Of a stretch of DNA of 64,000 bases, positions 10,453-22,080 are shown piece after piece. Positions within the stretch are counted from its first letter, which is position 1. Every line of letters starts with the position of its first letter. The notes under the pieces were generated by a model. That model was given only the letters and a program-made list of their open reading frames with translations, was not told where the DNA came from and did no database searches. The translations under genes were made by a program, and so were the position numbers. The DNA is from Plectrocnemia conspersa (lineage: Eukaryota; Arthropoda; Insecta; Trichoptera; Polycentropodidae): positions 992,001 through 1,056,000 of the forward strand of contig VTFK01000023.1 in assembly GCA_009617715.1 (NCBI GenBank), in the 5' to 3' direction.

Positions 10453-11924
10453 TCACTCACCAAATTTTTCGGCGTCCATTTTCTGCGTACAACTGTCACA
10501 GACACATTTATTTTCATAATTGCACTTATAAACCACATATATCACTATATCACTTTATCACTATATCACTATTTATTTTTATTATTACACTTTTTCATCT
10601 ATTTCAATATCTTTTCATACGTCAATATGAAGAGGAATTTTACACCTTCTGCACATGTATCTTTCCTTATTCCATATGCAGAACAAACACGACATTTTCT
10701 TCTCACATATTTCTCCACACTTTTTATTTTGATTGGCTGATGGTTTTTCACCTTATACGAAAGCCTTTCTGTTGAATCGACAGCACGGGCACGGTAATAT
10801 GTGGTAGAAACTGGCGAAATGTCTTTAGAATCGATAGATTCCATTGAATTCTGAACCCATACTTTAGTCTTACTCAAAAGAAAATCTTTGAATTTAATTT
10901 TGCTGTTACGATTCAAATTTTGATAGACACTGAACGAAAAAACAATGCACATTAAAATAAATAAAAAACGACATTTTTTGTTTGTATTCCATTGTTTTTC
11001 GAAATATTATGTAACTAGGTGGTTTATTTTTATAATATTAATTAAATAAATACATTTTTTAAACATATATATATTTACATTTCATTGGTAGTTGGTTTAT
11101 TACCATTATCACAATTTACGATTGTTAAGCTAAACTAAGAGGAATTACAAAAATAATGATAATAAGAGAACATAAAATACGTTAAGTTTAGTTCAAAGTA
11201 CATAAACATCTTTAGCAAAAAGAGAAACATTTTTTTTAACATAAAACCCGTGGTGTTTAAATTAATAGACAAAATGTATTCATCAGAGCAAGATGTGTAT
11301 TTTGTGTTTATATTTATCGTAATCACCGATTCTTGAGATATTGATCGGCGTAACTAGGTATTGATCGGAGTGATCAACACCTCATATAATTATTACAGTC
11401 CATTATACATTGAGGCTTATACATACATATATTGTAAGGCCGGTCGTTCTGATTTTTATTTTCCGTGTCTATCATCTGGCTGTTATAAAAAGTAGATATC
11501 ATTCTGAAATCTCTTTTTTTTTATTTGTTTAAATCTATTTCTTGACATTGTTTTTCGAAATATCAGTGTCTCGATTAGGGGTTTCTTGAGCAATTATCAT
11601 TTAACACCCCTTAGGAACTATACTCGTTATAATAAGAAAACTTTTTCAGTTCTCTTACTGTCACGTCGATTCATTGTGTATTTTTTTTCTATATTTTTGT
11701 ATTTTTGAGATGTTTTCCGATGATATAAATTTATAAACATAACTTTTATTTCGAAAAAATCATCGCCAATAAATAAATTGGCAACTTCTTCGATGCTTTC
11801 ACTATTATTGGAAACAACTTGTACCCCTGAAATATCTTCGAAAGCTTGATTAAACCTTGTTGGATCAAATTCACTCGTCTTCTGTGATAATATCACTATC
11901 ATCACTGGATGAAAGTAAATTCAT
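10453..11924 (-). pseudogene. piggyBac-like transposase, broken
   Basis: On the minus strand a start at 11924 leads into an acidic stretch (SSSDDSDIITEDE), typical of piggyBac N-termini. After a frameshift comes VANLFIGDDFFEIKV, which matches the 'FFxLFFxDEFFELIV' region. Around 11.5-11.6 kb the segment TLIFRKTMSRNRFKQI matches the family's 'PIFSKVMSRxRFxxI' block. The catalytic DDD core is largely missing. The C-terminal part resumes at 10952 (MCIVFSFSVYQNLN), runs to the zinc finger (RRKCRVCSAYGIRKDT), then shifts frame at the ATCACTAT repeat. It finishes KCVCDSCTQKMDAEKFGE with a stop at 10453-10455. The order matches the family throughout. The gene cannot encode an active enzyme. Confidence 0.75.
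10535..10575. repeat. Short tandem repeat (ATCACTAT-type, about 4 units) inside the piggyBac relic
   Basis: Four near-copies of an 8-9 bp unit (ATCACTAT, ATCACTTT, ATCACTAT, ATCACTAT) lie between the two halves of the transposase zinc-finger coding region. Expansion here probably caused the frameshift that separates the two cysteine-rich segments. Confidence 0.65.
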
Positions 11925-12351
11925 TACTAGGGGCGTTGAACAACGAATTATAAAAAAATAAAAAAGTGATTGAAAATATTTTTTTTAAATAAAAATCACA
12001 AAATATCACTGAGAAAAGAGCAATTTTCGCGATACGTTTCAATCGATAGTTTAGAAGAGACTTAATATACTGCATTCATTTGATTACAAAATGCATTTTT
12101 TATCAGTGTGAAAGTCCCGACTACGTGGTGCATCGTATGCTCTAATAGATGAATTTTCAAAAGATATGTCTCAATATATGCATGCGAAAAATCATAAGGA
12201 AGGTACAAATTAAATTTCAATAAAATATTTTAATTGATTTACAATTTATAGGGAATTTACTAAAAAAGTTAATTGTTTGCTATTATTCTGCGAAATCACC
12301 CGGCCATCAAGCAAAGTTCGGCAAAATAAAACCCAGGCGGTAAACTGTTAA

Positions 12352-13529
12352 GTTTGTGGTTTAGAAATAGTATTATAGGTGTAATTCCACACCAGGCAAA
12401 CGTATGTTAATATACGTAGGTTTCTTAAAATGTTTGTACATTTGAAAAAATTGTAGTTAAAGCCCTCTTTCTAAAAAATATCGGTCTAAGGGTCGCAATG
12501 GCGGCTGACACTAACAGCAGAGTTCTGAAATGGTTTTAAATTTAAGCATGTAATTCAAGTATACATTCAGATATTTACCGTTTGAGTTATATTTTATTCT
12601 ACTATCCTGCTAAGTTTGATTTCTTTACTTTGTAAATATATTTGACTTCCAAACTACTTTTAGCTACGATTCTTATGTTTTTTTCGCAAGCTCGTAAACC
12701 CGACTCTTCCATCTCCCCCATCACCACCTTCTTTACTTATTTTTATAATATAAATTACGGTTTATTGCCAACATTTAAACAACTATATTATATTGTTATT
12801 AAGACAATAAATCAGAAAAAATATTGTATAACAAAAAATAACATTAAATTTTGTAATTACAAATCGGCAAAGACAATAGTGTCGCTTAGCCATTTTTTAG
12901 GCAGTCGGAAAAAAGTTAGGCTTGTTGGCCGTTAACCTTCTTTCTTGGCCTTATCTTTCATAGTCTTAATTATAAAGTGGCTAATATTTTAATATTACAT
13001 AATAAATATTAAGAAGTAGCAAAATGGTATAACCACAAACTTGCAAAAATGTACCTCTACTTGGTCTATCGGTAAAATATCAACTTATGATTGAATATCT
13101 AAAAATTAACATAGAATATTATTTATGTAGAAAAGCTGTTTAATCTTGAAAAATTCATTTGTTTTTACTTGCTCCCTACCAGTTTAATCGAAAAGTCAAT
13201 AAAAAAAATTCAATTTTGAAAGGTTACGCAATTATTTATTAATATTTGCATCTGCCTTTGTTTTAACCCACCAAGGAAACTACATAAATATATCAATTTG
13301 TGCTGCAAAAATACTTATAGAACACATAAATATAACATTATTGTATTACACGCTTAGCTTCTTGCGATGGACAATAAAACCTTGAAATAACAATACCCTT
13401 CTATGCCACTTTTAGAATCTTATAGGACAAGCAATAATTGTGTATGAGAAACGCAGCAGACAAACTATAAGGTTATAAACTAAACATCACATAATTCATA
13501 TTTTCTTGAATATGAAGTTAAAACGGTTC
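12352..13529. other. AT-rich stretch, nothing firm
   Basis: A 97-codon plus-strand frame (12642-12935) has no recognisable domain. No element ends or RNA genes were recognised. Confidence 0.4.
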
Positions 13530-14000
13530 TTTATTCACCGCCATGGTATCATTCTTCATTTTTCCCAAAGTGAGCTCGGACAAAACGTCTCGGCAAGAAC
13601 GTGACGACTCAGCCGCCGCTGCACTAAGAGGTTATCTATGTCAAAATCAGCCGTGAACTTTATGGTGTCCGGTAGGTAGAGCTAGGCGATGCCTAGGTAT
13701 AATAGGAATAATAGGTGGTGGGTGCGCCTAAAAGTCGACAGTGCTCCTTTCACGCCAATGCGCGAGATTCTGCAACCTCCAATTACGCCGCACTTGACCC
13801 GTTCATAATTTCTGGCCGCTCGTAAAACGATGGCCGGGAATATCTCTCCTTGGGGAGAAGCCTCCACAAGAAGGCAGCAGTTGCCGTGTTTAACTCGTTT
13901 ATTATACCGCGGAGGGTTATTTTTATCGCGGGCGCCGGGCGCGCATTTCTAAACTAATAACCCATTTCCCCAGCCGTCTTATACTACATACGGATCGCCC
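13530..14000. other. GC-rich block, candidate regulatory element
   Basis: It is sharply GC-richer than its flanks, with GCCGCCGC, ACCGCGGAGGG and GGGCGCCGGGCGCGC segments. No transposon signature or tandem repetition was found, and the 61-codon frame on the minus strand is not recognised. Its unique character makes it a candidate for host conserved non-coding sequence or a promoter-type CpG-rich block. Confidence 0.35.
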
Positions 14001-14094
14001 CAAAAACTCACTTTAGACCAAAATGAACATACTCGTTCTCAAGAAGAAGACAAAGCAGAAGAAATACGTTCAGAATTAGATTTAATAATGCATA

Positions 14095-14200
14095 TACGAG
14101 GGATATTCGGAAAGCAAAGATGAAAGAATTTTTTTACTGTAGTAGCAACACTGCTGTTTCGACAGTTTACCAGACTTCAGACGCAGTAACGTTGTGCTTT
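14095..14200 (+). mobile_element. Fragment of a mariner-type element (5-prime end)
   Basis: TACGAGGGATATTCGGAAAG (14095-14114) resembles the terminal repeat of a widespread insect mariner group that starts after a TA target. The following CTGTAGTAGCAACACTGC could be subterminal sequence. No inverted partner was found downstream, so this is at best a solo end or a truncated copy. The assignment rests on motif memory and needs a repeat-library search. Confidence 0.35.
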
Positions 14201-14260
14201 GAATATTTGCTTAAAATGTGGAAATTTAAAACCTGCTAGTAATATTTTGATGATCATATT

Positions 14261-14746
14261 GTGGGGGTTTCGAGTTTTGAATTTAAAGGTCATTCTAACG
14301 ACCATTTAGAATAAACGAAAACACATCTCATATGTAAGGCACACACAGTATTTTACACATTTCGCAGGAATTTCAGCGTATGTCACAGAAAGTATTGCAC
14401 GGGCCAACTAATAACACATCCGTCCCGAGACCTGAATCACCCATAAGTGCCGCCGAAAAAACTACCATTTGTTTGGAAAGGACGCGCGGTCGACAATATA
14501 TTCTACCCCGCGCATAATATTATTCTTATTCTAACATTTTCTTACTCATGAAGCAATGCAATTAGCTCACCAACATCCTCATCTGTGATTCGTCAGAGCT
14601 GTCTCAAACTAACATTATAAAATATGTGACACTTGCTCACAGACGAAAAGACGCATTGATAAACAGATAGACGGACGAGGAGAGTCACAGCAGCAGAGAC
14701 CAGCCAAGTCACAATAAGACCACATCGACAGGAGAATAGTCTAGAC
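14261..14746 (+). repeat. Possible diverged member of the LTR-like family (A-D)
   Basis: The start TGTGGGGGTTTCGAGTTTTGAA resembles TGTGGGGTTTCTTGAAACTC of copy B at 53.5 kb. Near the end, ACGAGGAGAGTCACAG and GCAGAGAC resemble the GAGGAGAG...CAGAGAC block of copies A and B. The middle does not align by eye. It ends where the hAT relic begins. Confidence 0.3.
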
Positions 14747-15777
14747 CAGTGGCTCTTAACATTTTTAAAGTCAGGGAACCCTTTTGATTATATAAAAAAT
14801 CACGAAGCACAAAAACAAAAACATGCAGAAATAATTTTTATTACAAATTTTAGTTAAAAAATATATACATCATTGTAAAGAATATAACTAAAAATACTCA
14901 AATGTAATTTATTTGAGGCGAAAATCATTTATTGTGATACCTAAGATTTTGGTGATCAGGTATGATATTTGATATAGCTACTATCAATTCTTCGTCTAAA
15001 TTGGTAAGTATTTCATGTTTCCTAGTGTTCATATTGGTTAATGTCATGAAACCGAGCTCACACAAATATGAAATTGAAAACTGTAACAAGATTTTCAGTG
15101 CTCTTATTGAGATTTGTCTTAGACAAACATTTATTTCAGGGAATTTTATTTTTAGAGTACGATCCGTTGATAAGGCAACCAATTTTTTTTTTCTTGGTAC
15201 GAATATTTACAACTCGATGTATAAATCATGGAAATGAGATTTTGTATCCAATAATTTTCTATATTTAGGGAAGAAAATTAATATTTAATATTTTTTTCCA
15301 ATGAAGTTAATGTTCTGTTATAGCAGTAATAATTTCCTCAGCAATATTATCTTTTAGCGAAAGGAGCATATCTACTCTACTTTTTTCTAATATATGATTT
15401 TTCCAAAAAATGATATTTTTTCGAAAGGCTGTCAATTTGTCAGTAAATATGTAGGAATTTACATTCATAATAGAAAAAGCGTAGAAGGACAATTTTTTTC
15501 ACTAATGAACCCTCTCAAAACATTGAAGAAAAATCATTTTGATAGACGTCAATAAACTTTGGTATCTACAAAGTATCTACAACTGTTATTCATAAAATAA
15601 AAAATCGGATACATTGTATATCAAATTAAAAAGCTGTCAATGTGTTCTAAATATATTGACAAAGCAAAATAATTTTAAAATTAGGTTTATCGTGAATATT
15701 GTATTATATATTATAAAGAGAAACACTCTTATGAAAGACAATAATTGCTTTAATTTTTAAGATACTCAAGATCACTG
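14747..15777 (-). mobile_element. hAT transposon relic
   Basis: The low-coordinate end starts CAGTGGCTCTTAACATTTTT. The high-coordinate end, read inward on the minus strand, starts CAGTGATCTTGAGTATCTTA. These are diverged hAT-like inverted ends of the Buster/ZBED type. The outer 8 bp, GTCTAGAC and GTTTAGTT, agree at five positions and could be a decayed target duplication. A hAT transposase C-terminus lies inside on the minus strand. At about 1 kb the element is strongly deleted relative to full hAT elements (2.5-4 kb). Confidence 0.55.
14925..15492 (-). pseudogene. hAT transposase (ZBED/Buster-like) C-terminal relic
   Basis: Two minus-strand frames preserve family segments in the right order. 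15307-15492 contains TDKLTAFRKNIIFWKNHI, matching the 'FxxKLxLWxxxV' region upstream of the dimerisation domain. 14925-15182 contains IRALKILLQFSISYLCELGF, then LTNMNTRKHEIL and NLDEELIVAISNI. This is the conserved hAT C-terminal dimerisation motif ('ALKVLLPFxTSYLCExGFSALTNIKxKxR'). The stretch between the two frames is out of phase, and the catalytic N-terminal two-thirds are absent. Confidence 0.7.
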
Positions 15778-16059
15778 GTTTAGTTTTGTTATAAACATTA
15801 TACGTATTCAGTTCGATTATTAACACAAAATTTATAAAGCAAATTATGTAATCAAGATCTTATCAAAAGATTAATATATATAATAATAAATAGATTAAGA
15901 TTAACATCTGGTAGTTTGTTACTACATTAAGGTTAACCCAGCTCTAAGACTCTTTCAATACCACGATTATCTTAAGGGCTCAATATCAAACAGGCTTTTC
16001 CGAAGAAAACAAACTACAATAGCCAGAGGCAGCAACCTCACAGTCACATCTGCCGTCGG
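15778..16059. other. AT-rich stretch, nothing recognised
   Basis: No repeat, coding relic or RNA gene was recognised. Confidence 0.4.
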
Positions 16060-16500
16060 AGCCCTTATACATAGAAGTGCGTATAGATTTCACTTGGCCA
16101 CTCGGTACACACTACGAACACTTTTTACTCCGGTACTCCTCAAACCCCCTACTCCGATTCATAACACCTCACCCACTCCGGACCGAAACTCGTTTCGTTC
16201 TCTTCGTCTTCCGGATGAATGGTCGGGTATACTACGAGTTGAAATATTTATTTGAGAACGACGTTGCTCAATATGCTTCTACGCCCACGCCCACCGTATA
16301 CCAGTCGACCGCGAGATCGATCACACAAAAGCGATTAGCAAATGATCGGATGTAGTAAGAGATATTAGTTGTAAGGGGGAATTTTAGAATACGAACAACG
16401 ACGAGAAGAAGAAACCGCGGTAATAAATCAGCGAAATTAGGCGCGGTCGATGATAATAAATGGGACGGTGGTGTTTATAAAAGAGTTACGATGCACGGTA
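16060..16500. other. GC-richer block, candidate regulatory element
   Basis: This block carries a 92-codon plus-strand frame (16077-16355) with no recognisable domain, and runs such as CTCCGGTACTCC and CCCACGCCCACC. No repeat structure is visible. Regulatory or exonic function is an inference from composition. Confidence 0.3.
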
Positions 16501-18180
16501 CATTTTTTTTTAATAATTTATATTTTAAAAATATATAAAGAATCTGAATAATGTATTTAAACGTTTTAGAAGCGTTGTCGTGAACAGCATTGCAACGTTA
16601 CACAATGATTGTTGATGACATGCAGCTGTGATACAAATGCATCGAACTACGCGAAGTACATACACAGATGCACAATAAAACTAAACCTTTATAAGGGATT
16701 TTATTATGTTTTTTTACCATACATACATATATGTATGAATGTGTATTTTTTATAACATAGTAAAAACATTTCACGCGCATTAAAATAGCTCATTTTATAC
16801 AGAAATATACATATGTATTAATTAAAATTATCATACTGAAATTAAGAAGCAATAGATACTGCAACGTTTTTTGGGTCTCAATTCTTCAGCAGCATAATAA
16901 AGCAATTAATAACTTATTATCTAGATAATATAAACTCATGAAGATGTGTACGTAATAATTATAAAAAAAATATTGTAAAAAAGTTAATACAAAAAACATC
17001 TTTAGATTTAATCAGATCTTGTTATCACAAATTATTCACCACTCATCGCGAGTGCTGTGAATTTGCTTACAATTATATTTTCACATACAAACAATAACAA
17101 CATCAATATATATAAAAAATAATTACATATACTTTCAACTTTTGGTTTTATTTCAACCCAACTGTAAACATATGTTTAGCCTTTTTTAAACCCAATAATA
17201 ACAAAGGCTGCATCTACATTTTGACTGCATTCTTGCGTCTTTTGCGCTGTTCAAAGGAACGATAATAAAAAAGAGCTAGTGTTAATAATCCTTGCATACA
17301 ACCATCTATTAGTTCCGTGAGTGGCAATCAAACCAATATTATACTCATGGCGCCTACATTTTTCGTCGAAATGACCCTGAAAAGAATTCGCACGTGTGGG
17401 TGTGACTCGTTCTTTAATCCAACACCTATTAACTGTATCGTTTATCTATAAAGCTTGTTCTTCCGACAGTAATATCATTAGAATCATAGATCAATGAGAA
17501 AAATTTTAAGATTAATTGTGTACTATTAAAAAATTAGCTTCTATCTTAATTGTTAAAACCAAGTTGTACGTATGAGATTTAAGGCTAAGAAAGGAGAGGA
17601 ACGGCCAATAAGCGCGCGGTTGGAATCAGCGTTTTTTCCGGAAGCCCACTTAGTAAGTACTACATATAAGACGCAAATAAGTATAGTTCGAAAATTTTTT
17701 TGCCTATTTTTAGAGTTAAGATATGGACCATTGAAAATATAAAAATATTTTTAATATTAGAAAATATGTATTACAAGTACTCATATGATTCCCTTTAAAA
17801 AATGTGAATAGTGAGTATTTATCTTATTAATAATATTAATTGTTTAATTACTTTTGCAGATGGGACCAGTGTTTTTATTAGTGACGTAAAATTTGACTCT
17901 GTTGCGGAAATTAAACCTCTGTGATACGAACATGAGCTCGACACTTTATCAATGTGATATTACAACAATTATGGCACTAACCATTGTAACATACACCTTC
18001 AATCGATTATTTATGAGTTAAAATAAACTCAAATTAAGCACATTTTTATTTATCTTTACAAAGAATGCTAACGAACAAAGAAATATGCAGGTAAGAGATT
18101 TAACTTGTTTTTTTTATTTTAACTAAAAACCCTAATACATTATCGTTACATTTTATTTTACTGCCTTTGAATACAAATTA
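16501..18180. other. AT-rich stretch, nothing firm
   Basis: Mostly AT-rich. A slightly GC-richer patch at 17590-17650 contains CGGCCAATAAGCGCGCGG. No element ends, coding relics or RNA genes were recognised. Confidence 0.4.
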
Positions 18181-18184
18181 TATT

Positions 18185-18410
18185 CAGACACTTGAAGAGA
18201 CTAGCAAATTCGCGCCGATAAACGTGACGATACGACCTGAGACTTCCGAACACGATCATCGCAGCAAGAGGAACTGCCTCCACTGTTACTGCCACCTACA
18301 ATATCCTTGAGAATTTTTCACGGACATCATCCCTGTGCCAGCTTCTTCACCACTGCTTAGAAAAAACGATACTTTCATATCATAGTAGTCGCAATATATG
18401 TAATATAATC
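18185..18410 (+). repeat. LTR-like repeat family, copy D (3-prime fragment)
   Basis: It shares CGGACATCATCCCTG followed by GCCAGCTTCTTCACCACTGC with copies A (50.8 kb) and B (54.0 kb). It also shares ATCATAGTAGTCGCAATAT with copy B (ATCATAGTAACTCGCAATAT). The upstream CCTCCACTGTTACTGCCACC matches the CTTCCGCTG...CTGCCACG block of copy A. The promoter-like first half of the family is absent here. Confidence 0.65.
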
Positions 18411-18949
18411 TAAAAAAATTCTCACTAGTTTCCACCTGCATCTTACTGGCTGCGAAATCAAACCCCTTAGGGTTACAAAACCTTAAAATTGATACAAACG
18501 TCATAGAAATTTTGCGTCTGTTTTATTATGTTTTTATTGTCTAATCTTTTATAAACGGATTTTAACATTTTTGTTTTGTGTTAATTAATTATTGACTATC
18601 TTTTCAATTTATTTGTTAATTACAAGCATTGTGTTTTTTTCGGTTAATAATTGCATAGCCATAACAGAAACAAGTTAGCAACGAATTTTAGCAGAAGACC
18701 CCGTGAAAGATATCTTACGAATAAACAAATAAAAAATTATAATGACATTCTAAAATGAGTAAATAACGAAGAAGAATATATCTTCTTAAAACCAGTAATT
18801 TTAGTCTTGCAAATATTTTCGTAAAGTCCAACCCCAACATTTATCTAGAGTGCATCCCCCCCACTCGCTGCTAAGAATAACCGCATACTAAAATATGTTT
18901 AAAGAAGAGTTTTACCTTATTTATATATTTGTTTACAAGCTACCCTTAA
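18411..18949. other. AT-rich stretch, nothing recognised
   Basis: No repeat, coding relic or RNA gene was recognised. Confidence 0.4.
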
Positions 18950-19640
18950 GCCCGCGTACGCGCCTCCCCGATCTTTCCATTTTGCACGGAAAACCTTACA
19001 AAAAGTTGCAAACTGCAAGTTCAGCTAGGAGGGGAGAACGCGGTCCGAATAATAAACCGTGATTTTGAAGCATTAAAAGTGACATTACTGTTCGTTTTAA
19101 ATGCCACTTCGACGTGTTGCAGGGGGGTGGGTCACGCGACGTCCCAGACGTACAATAGAGCCGGGTAATGAAAAAATAAAACACTGCCTGAAAAAAGGCG
19201 CACGCTGCCGGAGCTTTTTATCTAAGTGGACTGTAAATAACGCGAGTCGACATTCCGCTCGAGGGCCCAAATTTCGGAAAGGGCGAAAAGCAAAACAAAA
19301 GGAAAGAACAAATATCGACTGCGGAGATCTGCTGTGCCGGGACGAAAGCAAAAAAAAAGTGCACGAAAAACAACGGGATACGAATCAAATATTTGACTGT
19401 ATGTTTTTCTATTTTCGCATTTTTTTCGTGTGCCTTTTTCTATCTACTTCTATTACTTCTACTTGTGCTTGTTCCTGTGTTATCCGGCTGCTCGTTTCCC
19501 TTCGCAAAATCGGCGTTTGTTTGTATTGAGGATCCGGACGACGGCGGACGATGGAATCTCGGGAGATATTCCATATATTGGCATGCTCTGAATTCTCCGG
19601 CACTCAATCGACTTTTTTTATGGGGTGTTTAAATTATTAT
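18950..19640. other. GC-richer block, candidate regulatory element or exon
   Basis: This is one of the longest GC-richer blocks. It holds a 142-codon plus-strand frame (19101-19529) that overlaps several other frames of 60-84 codons on both strands, the pattern expected when stops are simply rare. The product is low-complexity and basic (KGRKAKQKERT, then a hydrophobic phenylalanine-rich stretch) with no recognisable domain. Conservation would decide between exon and regulatory sequence. Confidence 0.3.
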
Positions 19641-20345
19641 TACACATATTATTACATGTCCGGTACCAGAATACAAACTACAGATTTTTTCATATAATAT
19701 TTTAAGCAAATAAAAACAGAATATTTATATTTCCACAACATCTACGATAAACCTAAGTGTATAGCCTCAAGATAGGTTATCATCGATCACTGTTTGCTAA
19801 CCCGCAAGTCGTGAGTTAGGATCCAAGTGAGCTTCTATCGTGTCTGATATATCACAATTAATATTGATAACAAATATTATAATTATAATTTCAATTACCA
19901 CATAAATTATCTAAAGTTACTTGGTAATATCATAATTGATGCTATGGTGTTAAAATCTAATTAGGTGTATATATTATATATACACCTATGTTATCTACAA
20001 ATAATGTTAATTAACGTCACTGAACAATAAGATATCGGCCACAAATGTTACATGTTACGCGCATTATTTAGCTAAGATTCATTGCAACTCTTTTTAATAA
20101 CTATAGTTATCATAATTGTTATTAAAATAAATTCAGTTATTATAATTGCTAATAAAAAAAATTAGAAATAAAGCTTAATAAACGGTTAACCAAGCTTTGA
20201 TTACGGTTATTAACCCGTCATAAGAACAATTCCAATACATACATTCATAATATAATATGCAGGACTATATGGTAGACTTTATTTTATTCATCCTGTTATC
20301 ACAAATTGATTTCAATACTTGGCTATAAATAAGATTTAAAACCCG
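19641..20345. other. AT-rich stretch with a 27-bp palindrome and a weak tRNA-like segment
   Basis: The palindrome at 19962-19988 has arms TAGGTGTATATAT and ATATATACACCTA around a single central base. At about 19757-19830, TAGCCTCAAGATAGG and GAGTTAGGATCC loosely resemble Pol III A and B boxes, as in decayed SINEs, but the match is too poor to call. Confidence 0.35.
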
Positions 20346-20349
20346 GTTT

Positions 20350-20645
20350 TTCTAAAAAATTGTGTCCTAATTTTCCTCCTCGAACAAAAAAATCCATCAG
20401 CATCCGTAAACGAATAAAAATGTCTAAGATGATATTTTTTTATTGTCTTTTAATATTTTTAAAATCTGGTCACTTTACTATAATTAATATTTTTAGTCTC
20501 TTGTCAACACGTATTGCAGTAGCGAGTAATCAACACATCGCTGTTCAATTTCTTTAGCGGTTTCATTGGCACGTATTGCAATAACATGTCATCGATCATC
20601 AGCACGTCGCTTTTCAGCTCAACTTTCAACTAATAGATCTAGAAA
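20350..20645 (-). repeat. Helitron-like coding-repeat family, copy 3
   Basis: On the minus strand about 20625-20498 carries the same sequence as the 27.6-kb and 28.4-kb copies: AGCGACGTGCTGATGATCG, then CGTGCCAATGAAACCG and AACAGCGATGTG. In one frame it reads KRRADDR, then IRANETAKEIEQRCVDY. It is followed by GAGACTAAAAATATT (copy 1 has GGGACTAAAAATATT) and then by the segment shared with 6.1 kb. No intact ORF or Helitron terminus (TC start, CTRR end with hairpin) was identified. Confidence 0.55.
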
Positions 20646-21539
20646 TGATATGTGCAAATGTCACGTAATATATATTTTATAGTATAATTTTAACTATAAT
20701 AAAAAAAAGTTATATTCGATTTTTACTGAAAACTGAAATAAAACTAAAACGTTTAAATTTAGTAATGTGGAAAAAATGTGCAATATTGTTGAACCGTGTA
20801 TTTGACAAATATTATAAATAAATCTGTCTGATTTTTGAGTACAGAAGCGTGATATAACGATTTTAAAAATAACTTATTTAATTTTATCTTACAATATGTC
20901 ACATTTATTTTAAGAAGTTTCGTATATTAGCGAAAAAATTTTGGTAATATATTGTAATATTTACAAGTACTGATATATAATATACGTATGTATATTTACT
21001 AGACCTTACTGAGAGTATTATGTTTGCACATACAATATAGAAGGCTTTGTTTCAATCAAGTCATTGTCATTGTTTGATTTATCGCCAATGTAGATCTTAC
21101 CAACACTCCAGATAATGTCTTCATATATTACCCGGCAACACTATCGACAATGTGCAGAAAATCTACCTGCGCAAACACGGAAGTATTTCAACCGTTTATC
21201 GATGGATACAACAGCACTTCCCGTCTGCAATATTATAAATTTAATTTTGCGCAATTAATAATGATATACAAATTAATTTCATAACGTAGATCCAATATTT
21301 ACAATTACGATTAACTTTTAATCCTGCGAACGATTAAACAAATATTTAATTTTGTACAAAAACAAAGGATTAATTCAAAATCTGATGTAAATTTTCTTCT
21401 TTGAGTACGCTTTTAAGGAGAAAAAATGGGAGAGAGATGATTAAACACAAGATAATAATCTTTCTTATATTTTTGCCTTAACGTTTTTTCTCTTTTAAAT
21501 GGGGTTTAATTTCCTTGAGGTAAAAATAATCCACCCTTA
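20646..21539. other. AT-rich stretch, nothing firm
   Basis: A slightly GC-richer patch at 21080-21230 shows no recognisable feature. No element ends or RNA genes were recognised. Confidence 0.4.
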
Positions 21540-22080
21540 AACGAGAAATGTTCACATTTGTGTTGCCGAAGGTAAATTTCCAGCGAGTACACATCGGACG
21601 TTTGAATCGTTTACCTTTTAACGTTTAGAAGATTAAAGACGCTACTGTGGATCAACTTATTATTTTTCATTATCTTCGAGTGCCGTATTTAATCATCCAA
21701 CGTACACTGTTGTATTTAAGCACCATTTAACTATTAATTTTTAATAAATGAGTCAGATTTGATATTTGTTATATTAATATAGAGACCCTCTTTGTGCAAG
21801 TGGCAACTGCTCTCGACGTTAATGGTGTCGAAGCTAAACACGTTTATCTATCGTATTAAATTTACTCTTGTGCACGGTCCGCATGTGAATGATTCAATGA
21901 CGATTCATATTAGTTAATGCCGGCTAAAAACCAATATGTCATTTGGCACTAATCGCGATTAAACGTGCCAGTGACGCGGGGCCTTTGCACAAAGCCACGA
22001 GGACCCCCTAGGGTCGGCCCGGTGGTCCCTAGATCGGGATGACGATGATCAATCGCGACACGATGTTGCATAATGGAGGG
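21540..22080. other. GC-richer block, candidate regulatory element
   Basis: The GC-rich core at 21960-22060 includes GACCCCCTAGGGTCGG and CCGGTGGTCCCTAGATCGGG, which pair partly with each other. Homeodomain-type cores (TTAATAAATG, CGATTAAACG) flank it. There are no repeats or domains. Confidence 0.3.

Larger units (their letters stand above)
10092..12351 (-). mobile_element. Degenerate piggyBac-like transposon
   Basis: The outer ends match as inverted repeats. From the right end inward on the minus strand the sequence starts TTAACAGTTTACCGCC and continues GGGTTTTATTTTG (complement of about 12351-12312). From the left end inward on the plus strand CAGTTTTACGGG is followed by TGTTTGTTATTTTG (10097-10121). 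The TTAA target is intact at 12348-12351 and degraded at about 10091-10095. The transposase relic between them lies on the minus strand. At about 2.26 kb it is slightly shorter than a full-length member, in line with an internal deletion in the gene. Confidence 0.7.

Noticed and set aside
10440..10500. Minus-strand ATGGACGCCGAAAAATTTG followed by GTGAGT as a first coding exon with splice donor
   Set aside because: Reading upstream shows KCVCDSCTQK directly before it in frame: this is the end of the piggyBac zinc finger, with a stop two codons later.
14200..14260. Inverted right end of a complete mariner element starting at 14095
   Set aside because: No reverse complement of TACGAGGGATATTC was found within several kilobases, so only a fragment is called.
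19101..19529. 142-codon plus-strand frame as a gene
   Set aside because: Low-complexity basic then hydrophobic product, with several overlapping frames on both strands in a GC-richer block. This is the expected chance pattern.
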